NCBI RefSeq assembly: GCF_004124325.1
Contig: NZ_QBDT01000001.1
Span: 7,688,001 to 7,752,000, forward strand
Length of the DNA: 64,000 nt
Direction of reading: 5' to 3'
Source: Streptomyces sp. L2
GTDB taxonomy: Bacteria > Actinomycetota > Actinomycetes > Streptomycetales > Streptomycetaceae
The notes beneath the pieces were generated by a model. The model was given only the letters and a program-made list of their open reading frames with translations. It ran no database searches and was not told the DNA's origin. The position numbers were made by a program, and so were the translations under genes. The first letter of the stretch is position 1, and each line of letters opens with the position of its first letter. Shown here piece by piece: positions 47,939 through 57,700 of the stretch.

Positions 47939-49727
47939 CGGTAACTCCTTCCCGACGCAGGTAATTGGGGCCGGTGGTGTAATGCTTGTTGACGTCGGCC
48001 GCACCCGACCGTTCCTTGGTGAGCAGGGTTCCGGCAGTGACCATCGCCTTGATGGGAAGGTGCGGGGCGTCCAGGACATGGGCCCGGAGGAAGGCGCCGG
48101 GCTCGCCCGGACCAGTGCCGAGCCGTTCGATGGCCTCGGAGAGGCGGCCGCGTACAAGGCGCAGCAGTTTCGTCGGCGGGGCGCCCGCGTGCCGGGCCAG
48201 CCCGAAGGCATAGGCCCCCGCGCACAGGTGGACGGTGATGGTGACGAACACATCGGCTACCGCCCGGTCGTCGTCGCCGACGATCCGCGGGTCGGCGAAG
48301 TCGGCCGGGTCCGGGGCGTCGGCGCCCAGGGTCTCACCGAGCCGTAGGCGGTTGATGCGGGGCGCGTCGTTGTCCTTCAGCAGCAGCCGCAGGCGGGTGC
48401 GGCCGTCCGACCGCCTGTCCAGGACCAGGGAGATGTTCTGCTGATGCGACTCAAGGCCGATGCCGTAGCCGAAGAGCGTGGTTTGCCAGTCGAAGAGAAG
48501 AGTGAGGCAGGCGTCGAGCAGTTCGAGCGGGTCGCTGCCATAGAAATGATCGGCAAGGTGATCGATCACGAGCCGCCCACCGGGCGCCTCGGCGAGAAGA
48601 GCGGCCATGGGCACGACCACACTGTCGTCGAGCTCGGTGGGGTAGCGACGGCACATCACGGCGAGCAGCTCGTGGCCCGCATGGGCGTAGAGCGTCTCGT
48701 CGGCGTGCAGGACCGCCCCTCTGAAGCGGGGCTCGCGCTCGATCACGGTCTGGAGCAGCCGCTGGCCCGCGGCGCCGTCGACGAGGGTACGTGGCTTAAT
48801 CGTGCGCAGATTGCGCAAGCCCAACGTGGCCATGGCAAGAGGCAGTTTGAGGTGCACGGTCGGATCCGTGGTCAGTGCCACCGTACGCATCGACAGTGTG
48901 GGTACGGCGTCGAGGTGGGCCCGGTCGGCGAGCCAGGCCCGGTCTGCCAGACCGGCGGAACGCAGGGCATCGCGCAATGAGGCGCCGATGGTGAGCGGGT
49001 GGACCGGCAAGGCGAAGTGGCTTTCCCTGAGAGCCGGCAGGCCGAGGACGGCCGGTGTGGGCCAGCTGCCGGGCAGGCCCGACGCATCGCCGGTGACGGC
49101 GATCGCCTCGCGGGGCAGGACTAGCCAGCGCAGGCCAAAGTGAGGGTGGAACTCGGGTGCGAACCGCCGGAGTTGAAGCTCGTCCAGGCCCAAGCGGCCG
49201 TGCCCGGTCGGGTATACAGGGTGGTCCGAGCGAGCGGCGAGTGTGTCGTAGGCGAGGCCGCCCCTCAGGCCGGTCCAGCGGGCTGGGTCGGCGCCGTGGC
49301 TGGTGGTCAGCAGTGCAAACGCCTCGTCCCGTGTCGCGTCATGCAGGCGCATGGCCATCAGAGCCTGGCAGCACTCCTGCGCGAACGCGGCGAAGCCGTC
49401 CCGGTCGGCTGGGTCCGCCAAAGAGACCACCGCACGGAGGACCTCGTCGAGGGTGGTCAGCTCACGGTTGTCGGACTCTCGCGTCAGGAGCGGCCGCCGG
49501 GCGGCGTAGGCGGACTGAAATCCGTCCTCGGTCACGGGAAGCAGCAGGGCGTCGCCGGAACCGTCCACCAGCCTCAGCCACAGGCCATCGGGCCGCTGTA
49601 CGGGTGTGCTGCGGGTGCGCAGACCGACGACGTCCTCGCGGAGAAGGGAACCAAGCACCCGCAGAAGCAGTTCCCCCTCGACGGCGTCAGGGTTTGTCGG
49701 GGGTGAGGCGATGGCCGGCGCGGTCAC
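47931..49727 (-). CDS. IucA/IucC-family NIS siderophore synthetase (PvsB position)
   Basis: 598 residues with a GTG start overlapping the stop of the ATP-grasp gene (GTGA). Family blocks are SHFALPVHPLTIG (in place of the usual HPWQ), DPTVHLKLPLAMATLGLRN, ESHQQNISLVLD and LRLLLKDNDAPRI, and the C-terminal thumb AMVTAGTLLTKERSGAAD. The sequence is clearly diverged from the other synthetase of the operon, so they use different acyl or amine substrates. It is predicted to form one of the amide or ester bonds on citrate. Confidence 0.9.
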   Translation of the reverse strand: MTAPAIASPPTNPDAVEGELLLRVLGSLLREDVVGLRTRSTPVQRPDGLWLRLVDGSGDALLLPVTEDGFQSAYAARRPLLTRESDNRELTTLDEVLRAVVSLADPADRDGFAAFAQECCQALMAMRLHDATRDEAFALLTTSHGADPARWTGLRGGLAYDTLAARSDHPVYPTGHGRLGLDELQLRRFAPEFHPHFGLRWLVLPREAIAVTGDASGLPGSWPTPAVLGLPALRESHFALPVHPLTIGASLRDALRSAGLADRAWLADRAHLDAVPTLSMRTVALTTDPTVHLKLPLAMATLGLRNLRTIKPRTLVDGAAGQRLLQTVIEREPRFRGAVLHADETLYAHAGHELLAVMCRRYPTELDDSVVVPMAALLAEAPGGRLVIDHLADHFYGSDPLELLDACLTLLFDWQTTLFGYGIGLESHQQNISLVLDRRSDGRTRLRLLLKDNDAPRINRLRLGETLGADAPDPADFADPRIVGDDDRAVADVFVTITVHLCAGAYAFGLARHAGAPPTKLLRLVRGRLSEAIERLGTGPGEPGAFLRAHVLDAPHLPIKAMVTAGTLLTKERSGAADVNKHYTTGPNYLRREGVTDE

Positions 49728-50914
49728 GGGGTGACCTCCCAGGTCTGTGCGGTGAGGAATCCAGTCGCGGCCCGGTCGACGCTGTTCCGGTCAGGGCCGA
49801 CGGCCCGCAGGACACCGAGGTAGTCGCGGTTGGTGCGGTGCAGCGCGTGCCAAGTGCCCCTCTCGCGCAGCGGACGGTAGGTCAGCTGAACGCCGCCCGT
49901 GGTCACGTCGCCGGCGTCGGGTGCGGCGGTCAGCGTGCCGGCACGGTCGGCCAAGGTGTATTCCAGTCGGCCCGCACGACCGGAGTGCGCGCCCAGATCG
50001 GGGGGCAGCGGCTCGCCGAGATGCGTGCGCAGGATGTGCTCGAAGAGCGGTATGCCCAGCACGTCGGCCAGGAGCAGGTCGCACTGATCGCCAATCGCAC
50101 GGTAGTTCACCTCGATGATGCGGGCCCGATCCCCTTGCACGACGAACTCGGTGTGACAGGCACCGAAGTGGATGCCCAGCGCTTCGAGTTGGCCGATCAC
50201 CTGGCCGGTGATCGGCTCGGGGTGGGCAGGTACGAAGTCGTGGCACTGCTCGATGAAGGTCGGCGGTCGCGAGAGCCGGGTGTGGAAGCCGCCCAGCACA
50301 TGCCGGATGTGGCCATCGCCGAGAGTCTCCAGGCTGTATAGCTCGCCGGTCAGGTACTCCTCCACCACCAGTGGAGCGTGGGAACGGCGCGCCTGGATTT
50401 CCTTGGTCTGTCGGAACAGCTCGTCGGGTCCGTGGACGAGCCTCACATCCTCGCTGGCCACTCCCTCCCGGGGCTTGACCACGCACGGATAGGGCACAGG
50501 CAAGTCCAGCAACCCGGAGGGGTCCTGCCCACCGGCGAGTTCGGTGTACCAGACAGTGCCGGCTCCGGCAGCGGCCAGGTGACGGCGCAACTGCGCCTTG
50601 TCCTTGCAGCGCAGCGTCACCCGCCAGTCCTTGGCCGGCAGACCGAAGTAGTCAGCGGCAAGGGCGGCCTGCGTCTGAAGATGGTCGCTGTTGGTGAAAA
50701 CCGCGTCTGGCGCGTGATGTGTGGAGATCCGGGTGATCAGCGCATGGAAGTCGCGGACGTCGCATTCGAGGACATCGAGATCCGGATACGAATGGCGGTG
50801 GGCGCCGGGCTGGTCGGTGAGGACCGTGATGTCAAGGCCGAGCCGGGCAGCGGCGGGCAGGAACCCGTCGGTGAGTGAGTCGCTGGGTTTGAGGGAGAGC
50901 AGGTAGAGCCGCAT
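49724..50914 (-). CDS. ATP-grasp ligase of the siderophore operon (PvsA-like)
   Basis: 396 residues. After an N-terminal Rossmann-like part comes an ATP-grasp domain with LPVPYPCVVKPREGVAS (ATP lysine), APLVVEEYLTGELYS and ARIIEVNYRAIGDQCD (metal Glu and Asn). PvsA of vibrioferrin clusters is an ATP-grasp enzyme that joins an amino acid such as alanine to the siderophore, and the gene here occupies the same first position. The start was set at MRLYLL; a frame 16 codons longer exists, and neither has a strong ribosome site. It is the first gene of the coupled operon, and no clear iron-box sequence is visible upstream. Confidence 0.8.
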   Translation of the reverse strand: MRLYLLSLKPSDSLTDGFLPAAARLGLDITVLTDQPGAHRHSYPDLDVLECDVRDFHALITRISTHHAPDAVFTNSDHLQTQAALAADYFGLPAKDWRVTLRCKDKAQLRRHLAAAGAGTVWYTELAGGQDPSGLLDLPVPYPCVVKPREGVASEDVRLVHGPDELFRQTKEIQARRSHAPLVVEEYLTGELYSLETLGDGHIRHVLGGFHTRLSRPPTFIEQCHDFVPAHPEPITGQVIGQLEALGIHFGACHTEFVVQGDRARIIEVNYRAIGDQCDLLLADVLGIPLFEHILRTHLGEPLPPDLGAHSGRAGRLEYTLADRAGTLTAAPDAGDVTTGGVQLTYRPLRERGTWHALHRTNRDYLGVLRAVGPDRNSVDRAATGFLTAQTWEVTP

Positions 50915-51704
50915 GGCATCACCACTTCCGCTTCGGTGAAAACCTTCGGAGGGCATCGACAACCTGATGGTCGGTAGTCGTAGGACGATCTCTGTGGGAC
51001 CGCTTTGGGGGAGGTCCGGTCGCGGGTACGTCGCCGCTGCAGTGGCGACGTACCCGCCGCCTGCGGAGATGATTCTTACGCGGTACGTGTTCTCTCGTCC
51101 TGGGCCTGGTACCGCGAGAGGAGTTCCTCATCGAGTGCGGCGACACCGGTGCGCAGGAGACGGTCCGTCAGACGAGGGCGATGCTCAGGCCGACCTGCGC
51201 GAGAGGCGGCAGGCTCGACCGGCCTCGTGTCCCGGTGGATCCCGACGGCAACGTCATCGGCATATTCGTCCGGCGCGGAACGCGTTTCGGGCTTCGGTTC
51301 TTCTGCTGTTCGATCAACGATTTCGAGTACTCGCTGACGATCGTACGGACGCACAACCTTTGGCCCTATGGCGTCACGCACCTCGCGGTCACGCCCTCGG
51401 GCGGCGACTCCGCTCCGCCCGTCGCTACCTATCCGCCTTGTCCCAGATCTCTTTTCTTCTTTCCTTCCGCGCCGTCGTCTGCTCACCACCGGTGGTACCG
51501 ACAGCAATTGGCCGATTCACCACTCTGCTCTCGCCGAGGGCGGAGTTACGTGAAAGCGCCGTCCGTATGCGCTGAGACAAGTACAGCAGGTGCGGCCAGG
51601 GATCAAAACCAAGCGCCGCAGGCGATGTCGAGCACCGGGGGCAACCTTGCGTGCTTGTGAAAGAGCGAGGGTGTCGATCAGCCAGCCGCAGCCGCAGCCG
51701 CTGC
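50915..51704. other. Upstream region of the siderophore operon and unassigned DNA
   Basis: I looked for a DmdR/IdeR-type iron box (TTAGGTTAGGC-like) and saw none. A plus-strand frame near 51220-51330 (PVDPDGNVIGIFVRRGTRFG) reads like protein but has no start, and is probably a relic. A large hairpin sits at 51022-51057. Confidence 0.4.
51022..51057. terminator. Strong hairpin upstream of the siderophore operon
   Basis: A perfect 14-bp inverted repeat (GCGGGTACGTCGCC and its complement) with an 8-nt loop. It lies about 110 bases upstream of the first operon gene. It could terminate leftward read-through into the operon, or be an operator or leader structure. Confidence 0.5.
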
Positions 51705-51980
51705 TCAGGTCTGGGCCTTCAGTGAAACCGGGTGATCTGACGTCCGGGTTGCGGAAAGGTGCCGCTTGTCGCGGGTGGCCGGCATGACCGGTTTGCCAGA
51801 GATAGTGGTGGCGACGAGGAACAGCCCGGGCAGGAATGCGTTGCCGCCACAGATGTCGCTGATGGCGAGCTGGTAGTCGCCCAGCTTGGTTGAGGCCGGC
51901 ATTGTCAGGCGAATATCCTCGCTGCTTGGCTCAATCACCGCACCGGCCACCAGCGTGGCCAGCGCGGATGCGACGAACAC
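51705..51980 (-). pseudogene. Fragment of a sodium/calcium-exchanger-type membrane protein
   Basis: The minus strand reads YQLAISDICGGNAFLPGLFL followed by VATTISGKPVMPA. This resembles the GAxxxAISDxFGGNAFL motif of Na+/Ca2+ antiporter-type proteins, including an acidic residue in the ion-binding helix. The N-terminal MFVASALATL may be its preceding helix. Only about 90 residues survive and the rest of a normal exchanger is absent. Confidence 0.45.
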
Positions 51981-52145
51981 CAGAGCGGCGCGGGCGGTGC
52001 TCCCGCCTTTGTCGTGGCGGCTACCTTCCGGCGGCCCAGACGATCGTGCAGACCTGTGTGGTGCACCTGCTGCGGAACTCTCCCCCGGGGGCCGGAAGTA
52101 TCCGGCGATCGTGAAGCTCTGGCATGTCGCAAACCTATCGCGCGG

Positions 52146-52162
52146 GGCTTTCTGCGAAAGCC
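52146..52162. terminator. Short hairpin downstream of the aminotransferase gene
   Basis: A perfect 7-bp stem (GGCTTTC/GAAAGCC) with a 3-nt loop, followed on the plus strand by GTTTT. It lies about 60 bases after the stop of the leftward operon. The T-tract orientation favours plus-strand transcripts, but it may stop both. Confidence 0.4.
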
Positions 52163-52220
52163 GTTTTGTGAAAGGTTGTTTCTGCGCGTAAGAAGCGTCA
52201 AGGATTTTGCTGGGGCTGCG

Positions 52221-53426
52221 TCACGTGACGGCCGCGAAGTAACTGGCGATCCGCGTCATCGCCTCTTTGAGCTGGAAAGGGTCGGCAAGAGTGCAGAGCC
52301 GGATGTGATCGTTTCGCCCGTGGTGGAAGTCGCTGCCGGGGCTGATGAGGACTCCGTAATCATGCAGGAGCTCATGCGCGACGGTGTTGTCGTGGTCACT
52401 TCGGTCATCAACCCCGTAAGGAATGCGGGGAAAGAGATAGAAGGCTCCTTGCGGTCGCACGCAGCTGAGCCCGGGGATGCCGCTGAGGGCCTCCCACGCG
52501 GCGTCGTGACGTTGACGCAGCGGGCCTGCGGGACCGGTGAGGCTGGTTTCGATGTTGTGGATGTGGTGGAGGGCGGGGGTAATGGCGTGTTGGGCGGGCA
52601 CGTTCGGGCACAGGCGCAGGGATGCGAGTTGGGTGACGGCCTGGGTGTAGGCACGGGTTGTGGTACGGGGTCCGGAGACGGCCATCCAAGCGCTCCGGAA
52701 TCCCGGGATGCAGCACGTTTTGGACAATCCGTTGAAGGTCACGCAGGGCAGGTCGGGGGCAAGTGTGGCGAGGATGGTGTGCTTCGTGTCGTACACGATG
52801 TGGGCGTAGATTTCGTCGGACATGAGCACAAGGCGGTGTCTGCGGGCGATATTCGCGAGCACGCGGAGCACGGCTGCGCCCCAGATGGCGCCGGTGGGGT
52901 TGTGCGGTGTGTTGGCGACGAGGGCCACGGTACGGGGGCTGATCTGGCTGGTGAGATGGTCGGGGTCGGGTTGCCATCCGGCCTGTTCGTCGCAGCGGTA
53001 GGGGATCGGTGTGCCGCCTGCGAGGTGGATGGCGGCGGGCCACAGCGGGTAGCCGGGTGTGGGGACGAGAACCTCGTCCCCGGGGTTGAGCAGGGCCTGG
53101 AGCGCGAGGAGAACGAGTTCGGAGACTCCGTTGCCCAGAAGGATGTCGGCAGGAGTGAGGGCGAGGCCGCTGTCCTGGTAGTAGGAGGCGATGGCGGTGC
53201 GGGCGGCGGGCAGTCCTTGGGTGGGGCTGTAGCTGCAGGAGTCGTGGAGGCAGCGTTGTATCGCGTCCAGGACCACGGGGGGTGCGGGGATGCGGTGGGC
53301 GCCGGGGTCGCCGAGGTGGAGGCGGATGATGGAGCGGCCGCGTTGTTCGAGGTCGTCGGCGAGTTGAGGCAGGGCACCGCGCAGGCCGTAGGAAAGGCCG
53401 GCCAGGCGGGTGGCTGGTTTGAGCAA
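52221..53426 (-). CDS. Class I/II PLP-dependent aminotransferase
   Basis: About 401 residues of the aspartate/alanine aminotransferase fold. Motifs are IIRLHLGDPGAHRIP at the substrate arm, LVANTPHNPTGAIWG, MSDEIYAHIVY (PLP Asp and Tyr), NGLSKTCCIPGFRSAWM (PLP lysine) and HIRLCTLAD (carboxylate Arg). A TTG with GGGAG just upstream was taken as start. A GTG at 53513 that overlaps the upstream stop is the alternative and would add 29 non-conserved residues. It is the last gene of the NRPS cassette, so it probably aminates the aldehyde or ketone made by the A-T-R protein and flavoenzyme, or supplies the amino acid substrate. Confidence 0.85.
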   Translation of the reverse strand: MLKPATRLAGLSYGLRGALPQLADDLEQRGRSIIRLHLGDPGAHRIPAPPVVLDAIQRCLHDSCSYSPTQGLPAARTAIASYYQDSGLALTPADILLGNGVSELVLLALQALLNPGDEVLVPTPGYPLWPAAIHLAGGTPIPYRCDEQAGWQPDPDHLTSQISPRTVALVANTPHNPTGAIWGAAVLRVLANIARRHRLVLMSDEIYAHIVYDTKHTILATLAPDLPCVTFNGLSKTCCIPGFRSAWMAVSGPRTTTRAYTQAVTQLASLRLCPNVPAQHAITPALHHIHNIETSLTGPAGPLRQRHDAAWEALSGIPGLSCVRPQGAFYLFPRIPYGVDDRSDHDNTVAHELLHDYGVLISPGSDFHHGRNDHIRLCTLADPFQLKEAMTRIASYFAAVT

Positions 53427-53509
53427 GACTTCTCCCGTGTCGATGAGAGGTGCCCGGCAGCTGGAGCCGAGCGGGCGTGCCGCCGGGCAGAAAGCCAAGA
53501 GGGAGCGCC

Positions 53510-54775
53510 TCACCCTGTGGTGAGGGTTTGGAGGCGTGCGCTGGTGGGGCACAGGGTGCGGACTGCGTCGAGGGCCGAGCGGACGGCGCCTTGCTGGCTG
53601 TCGGCGTCGTGCAGGTAACTGCCGGCGTAGTAGAGGCCCATGTCGCCTTGGCGTGTGCTGAGTTGGGTCGCGGCCTGGTGGCCGGGGACGGTGGGCAGCA
53701 GCTGCTGGAAGTGGGCGATGGTGACGATGTCGTCGGGTGGGGTGCGGTGAGTGATCCAGCTCTTGAAGACGTCGGTGCCTAGGAGAGGGCCGAGCCAGCA
53801 GGTCATCTCCGCGAAGTTGCCGTCGCTGGTGGTGCAGACGCTGGACCAGTGGGCGCGGTCGGTGGGCATGTGCCGCGGGTCGCGGTGGAGGGCCACGGTC
53901 GTGGGTACGTAGCGGAACTCGGCCAGCCGGGCCGCGGCATCGTTCAGCGACGGGCACTGGTCAAGGAGACCTGCCGCATGTGGGGCGGGAAGGGCGAGGA
54001 CGACGGCGTCGAAGACGGCCTGCTGGCCTGTGCCGTCCTGCACGCCGAGACTGCTGCCGCTGTGGACGACGCGGCGGGCCGGGGTGTTGTAGAGGATGGT
54101 GCCGCTGATGCCGCGGGCGAGGCGCTCGGCCAGGTGTCCCAGGCCGGGGGCGAGGGTGTGCCAGACGGGCGCGGCATCGGCCTGTTGGGGTGGGGTGCGG
54201 GTGGCCCAGGCGGCCGCAGCGCGTGCAGGCATCCGGGCGGCCTGGTCGAGGCTGCAGCCGATGAAGGATGCGCACCAGCTCAGGACGGCGTGACGGTAGA
54301 GGTCGTCGGGAAGTCTGAGGGGGGCAGCCAGATCGGCGACGGTGGTGGTGTGCGGTTCGTCGTCGGCCTCGAGTTCGGCGGCTTGGGCCAGGAAAGCGCC
54401 GAGTGCCTCCCACGCCGGGCCGGTCAGTGGCTTGCGGCCGTTGGCGGCGTCGGTGGGGGCGTGGGGTGTGACGAGCAGGGGTTCGTCGTCGGCGGCCCTT
54501 TGGAGAGTGGTGGTCAGCGGCACCGGGCGGGTTTCCTCGGCGTCGATGCCCAGTGCCCGGCACAGGGCGGTGTGATCGGGGTAGGCCGTCGGGGAGAGAA
54601 ACTGGGCGCCCACGTCAACGGGGACGGCGGCGTTGTCTGCGGTGCTCAAGGTGATGGTGCGGATGTTGCCGCCGGGGCGGTCGGTTGCCTCGTAGAGGGT
54701 GATGTCGTGGTGTTCGCCCAGGAGCCAGGCGGCCGTCAGGCCGGCGATGCCCGCTCCGATGATCGCGATACGCAT
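53510..54775 (-). CDS. FAD-dependent amine oxidase/protoporphyrinogen-oxidase-like flavoenzyme (copy 1)
   Basis: 421 residues. The N-terminus IAIIGAGIAGLTAAWLL is the FAD Rossmann motif, followed by YEATDRPGGNIRT as in amine oxidases. SWCASFIGCSLDQAARMPAR and GLYYAGSYLHDADSQQGAV (the C-terminal FAD-binding block) complete the family pattern. It begins 23 bases after the NRPS gene with an AGGAGA site. It is very similar along its full length to the flavoenzyme at 60779-62041. Predicted action is oxidation of an amine or a ring in the NRPS product; the substrate is unknown. Confidence 0.87.
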   Translation of the reverse strand: MRIAIIGAGIAGLTAAWLLGEHHDITLYEATDRPGGNIRTITLSTADNAAVPVDVGAQFLSPTAYPDHTALCRALGIDAEETRPVPLTTTLQRAADDEPLLVTPHAPTDAANGRKPLTGPAWEALGAFLAQAAELEADDEPHTTTVADLAAPLRLPDDLYRHAVLSWCASFIGCSLDQAARMPARAAAAWATRTPPQQADAAPVWHTLAPGLGHLAERLARGISGTILYNTPARRVVHSGSSLGVQDGTGQQAVFDAVVLALPAPHAAGLLDQCPSLNDAAARLAEFRYVPTTVALHRDPRHMPTDRAHWSSVCTTSDGNFAEMTCWLGPLLGTDVFKSWITHRTPPDDIVTIAHFQQLLPTVPGHQAATQLSTRQGDMGLYYAGSYLHDADSQQGAVRSALDAVRTLCPTSARLQTLTTG

Positions 54776-54798
54776 GGGAGCTGCTCTCCTTCGGTGCG

Positions 54799-57700
54799 TC
54801 AGACGGGCACGTGCGCAGGGTTCGTGGGAGCGGGGGGCGCGAGGAAGCCGGAGCCGACGAAGTAGTCGAGGTAGGTGTCGAGCATGTCAGCGTCGACCGG
54901 TGGGCAGGACAGGCCGGAGTCGGCGATGCCTGCTTCGAAGTTGTCGCGGCTGAAGCGGGGGAAGGTACCGGCGAAGTACATCTCCTTGACCGAGATGCTG
55001 GCTTGGCGGGCCGGTTCGATGAACATGGGCATGAACGGTGCCATGGGCTGGCTGGGGTCGTGGGCGGTCAGGTCGGCCATGTAGGTGACCCATTCGTCGT
55101 AGGGCACGGTGTTCACGGCGTAGCCGCGGGCCTGGAGCCGTTCGACCAGGAGGGACAGGCGGGCGTCGTGGGCGTTGGTGATGTGGTGCACCAGCCCTTG
55201 AGCGGGCCGGTGGGCGAGGATGTGTGTGATGGCCTGGGCGGTGTAGTCGACGGGGACGAAGTCCAGCGGGAGCGGGATGTCGGGGGCCAGGCCGGTCTCG
55301 GCGATGCTGCGGAACAGGGCGCACATCATGGTGTCGGTGTTCCAGATGCCGCCCCGGATCGTTCCGGTGATCTCGTACGGGCGGTGGATAGCGACGGCGA
55401 GTCCTTGCTGGGCTGCTTGGGTGACCAGCCGTTCGGCGACCCATTTGGTTTCTGGGTAGCCCAGCGAGATGCGGTCGCCAAAGCGCAGCGGGGTGTCCTC
55501 GTCGACGTCGCGTACGCCGGCGATTCCGAAGCCGGCGATGACGGCGATGCTGGAGACGTAGTGGAAGGTCTTGGGCTCACCGGTGCGGGCCAGGTCGAGC
55601 ATGGTGCGGGTGCCGCCCACGTTGATGGCTTCCAGCGCCGCATAGGGGTAGGCGAAGTTGACGCGAGATCCGGCGTGCAGCAGCGTGTCGGTGGCTTCGC
55701 CGAGCGCGGTGAACGTGGATCGGCTCAGGCCGAAGCGTGGGACGGCCAGATCGGCGGGCACGACAGTGACGCGCTCGCGGACCTGGTTGAAGTCGAGTCC
55801 GTACCGGCGCATGCGGGCCGCCAGCCGTTGTTGGCCTTCGCGTTCGCTGTCGGCGCGCACGAGGCAGTGCACGTGCGTGGCGACGTTGTCGCGGACGAGG
55901 GAATCGAGCAGGTAGGTGCCCAGGAATCCGGTGGCACCGCTGAGGACTACCCGCCGCCTCTCAGGGGGCTGCGCGGGTGCGGTGGGGAAGGACAGGCCGG
56001 GCTCGAGGCGGGAGGCTGCCTCGAAGTCCACCGGCTGCTCAGCGGTATCGCGGTCGGCGGCGCTCAGCATCTCCTGGATACGGGCGGCGAAGGTCCGCAC
56101 AGTGGGACTGCTGAGCAGGGTCCGGATCAGGTAGCGGCTGTGGTGCGGGGCCAGGTCGAAGCGGGACCGGCACAGGGCGGCCAGCCGGGTGGCCTGCAGG
56201 GAGTGGCCCCCGAGTTCGAAGAAGTCGGTGTCGCGGTCGATGTGTTCGCGCAGGCCCAGGATGTCGCCCCACAGGTCGGCGACGGCCCGTTCCGTCTCGG
56301 TCGCGGGGGCCTGGCCGGATACGGCGGGATTGGTGAGGCTGGTGGGGAGCTGTTCGGCGTCGCGGGTCAGTCGGTCACGGTCGATCTTGCCCGACCGTGT
56401 CAGAGGCATCCGGTCACGCACCAGGATCGGGCTGGGCACCATGAATACCGGCAGCCTGTCCCGCAAAAACTCCCGTAGCTTCCAGGGCAGTTGGGCGGCA
56501 CCGGTGCCGGACTGCGGGCTCACCCAGGCCAGGAGCCGGTCGTTGTCGCCGCCCCGCGGTGCGATGACCGCAGCCTCGCGAACTTGGTCATGGGCGCTGA
56601 GATGGACCTCGATCTCATCGAGTTCGATGCGGTAGCCGCGGACCTTGACCTGGCGGTCTCTTCGCCCGAGGAACTCCAATACACCATCGTCCCCCCACCG
56701 GGCCAGATCTCCGGTCTTGTACAATCGGCCCCCACCACCAGCGCTTTGGGGGCCGAGACGGTCGGGCACGAACCGGGCTGCGGTCAGTTCCTCGTCCCCG
56801 AGGTAGCCGAGCGCCACCCCGTCACCGCCAACCCACAGCTCTCCCACCTCGCCCACGTCGGCCACGGTGCCGTCCTCGCGCACCACATACGCGGTGGAGT
56901 TGGCCACCGGTGTGCCGATCGGCACCGTCTCGGCGTCCGCCAGGTCGGTGATCGCATGTACGGTCGACAGAGACGAGTTCTCCGTCGGACCGTAACCGTT
57001 GAGAAACGCCCCGGGACGGCCGTGGGCCAGGATGCGGCGCACCGCCTCGGCCGAGAGCGCGTCCCCGCCCGCGATCAGGCATCGCAGCGAGGCGAACATC
57101 TGAGGGCAGACCTTGGCCATCTGGTGGAACAGCCCCGCGCTGAGCCACATCACCGACACCTGTTCGGTGCGCAGCACTTCCTCCAATGCGTCGGCGGCCA
57201 GCAGGGTGTCCACCTGTGCCAGTACCAGCCGGGCACCGTTCAGCAGCGCCCCGAAGTACTCGAAGCACGACACGTCGAAGGTCGGGCTGGTCGTGGCTAG
57301 CAGCACGTCCTGGGCCGACAGCCGCAGCCTCTCATCGCCCTGGCACACCAGCCGGATGGGGCCGCGGTGGGGCACCACCACTCCCTTGGGCACGCCGGTG
57401 GAGCCCGACGTGAAGATCACGTAGGCGGGATCTTCAGGGCCGACAACAACCCGGTCCGAAACCCCGGTGCGCGATATCCGGGCATGAACATCCACCGCTT
57501 GAGCGTGCCCGTTCACCAGCGCCCGGTGATTGCTGCTGGTGACCACGACAGTAACGCTCGCGTCTTTGAGTAGCTGCAGCACGTGATGCTGGGGGTAGTG
57601 CGGATCCAGCGGCAGATAGGCTGCGCCGGCCTGCATCACGGCGAGCGCCGCTGTCACGCAGGCGATGGATCGTTCCAGCAGCACTCCGACCACGTCGCCG

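Noticed and set aside
53427..53957. Longer N-terminus for the aminotransferase
   Set aside because: It overlaps the flavoenzyme gene and is shadow sequence; family similarity starts near the TTG chosen.
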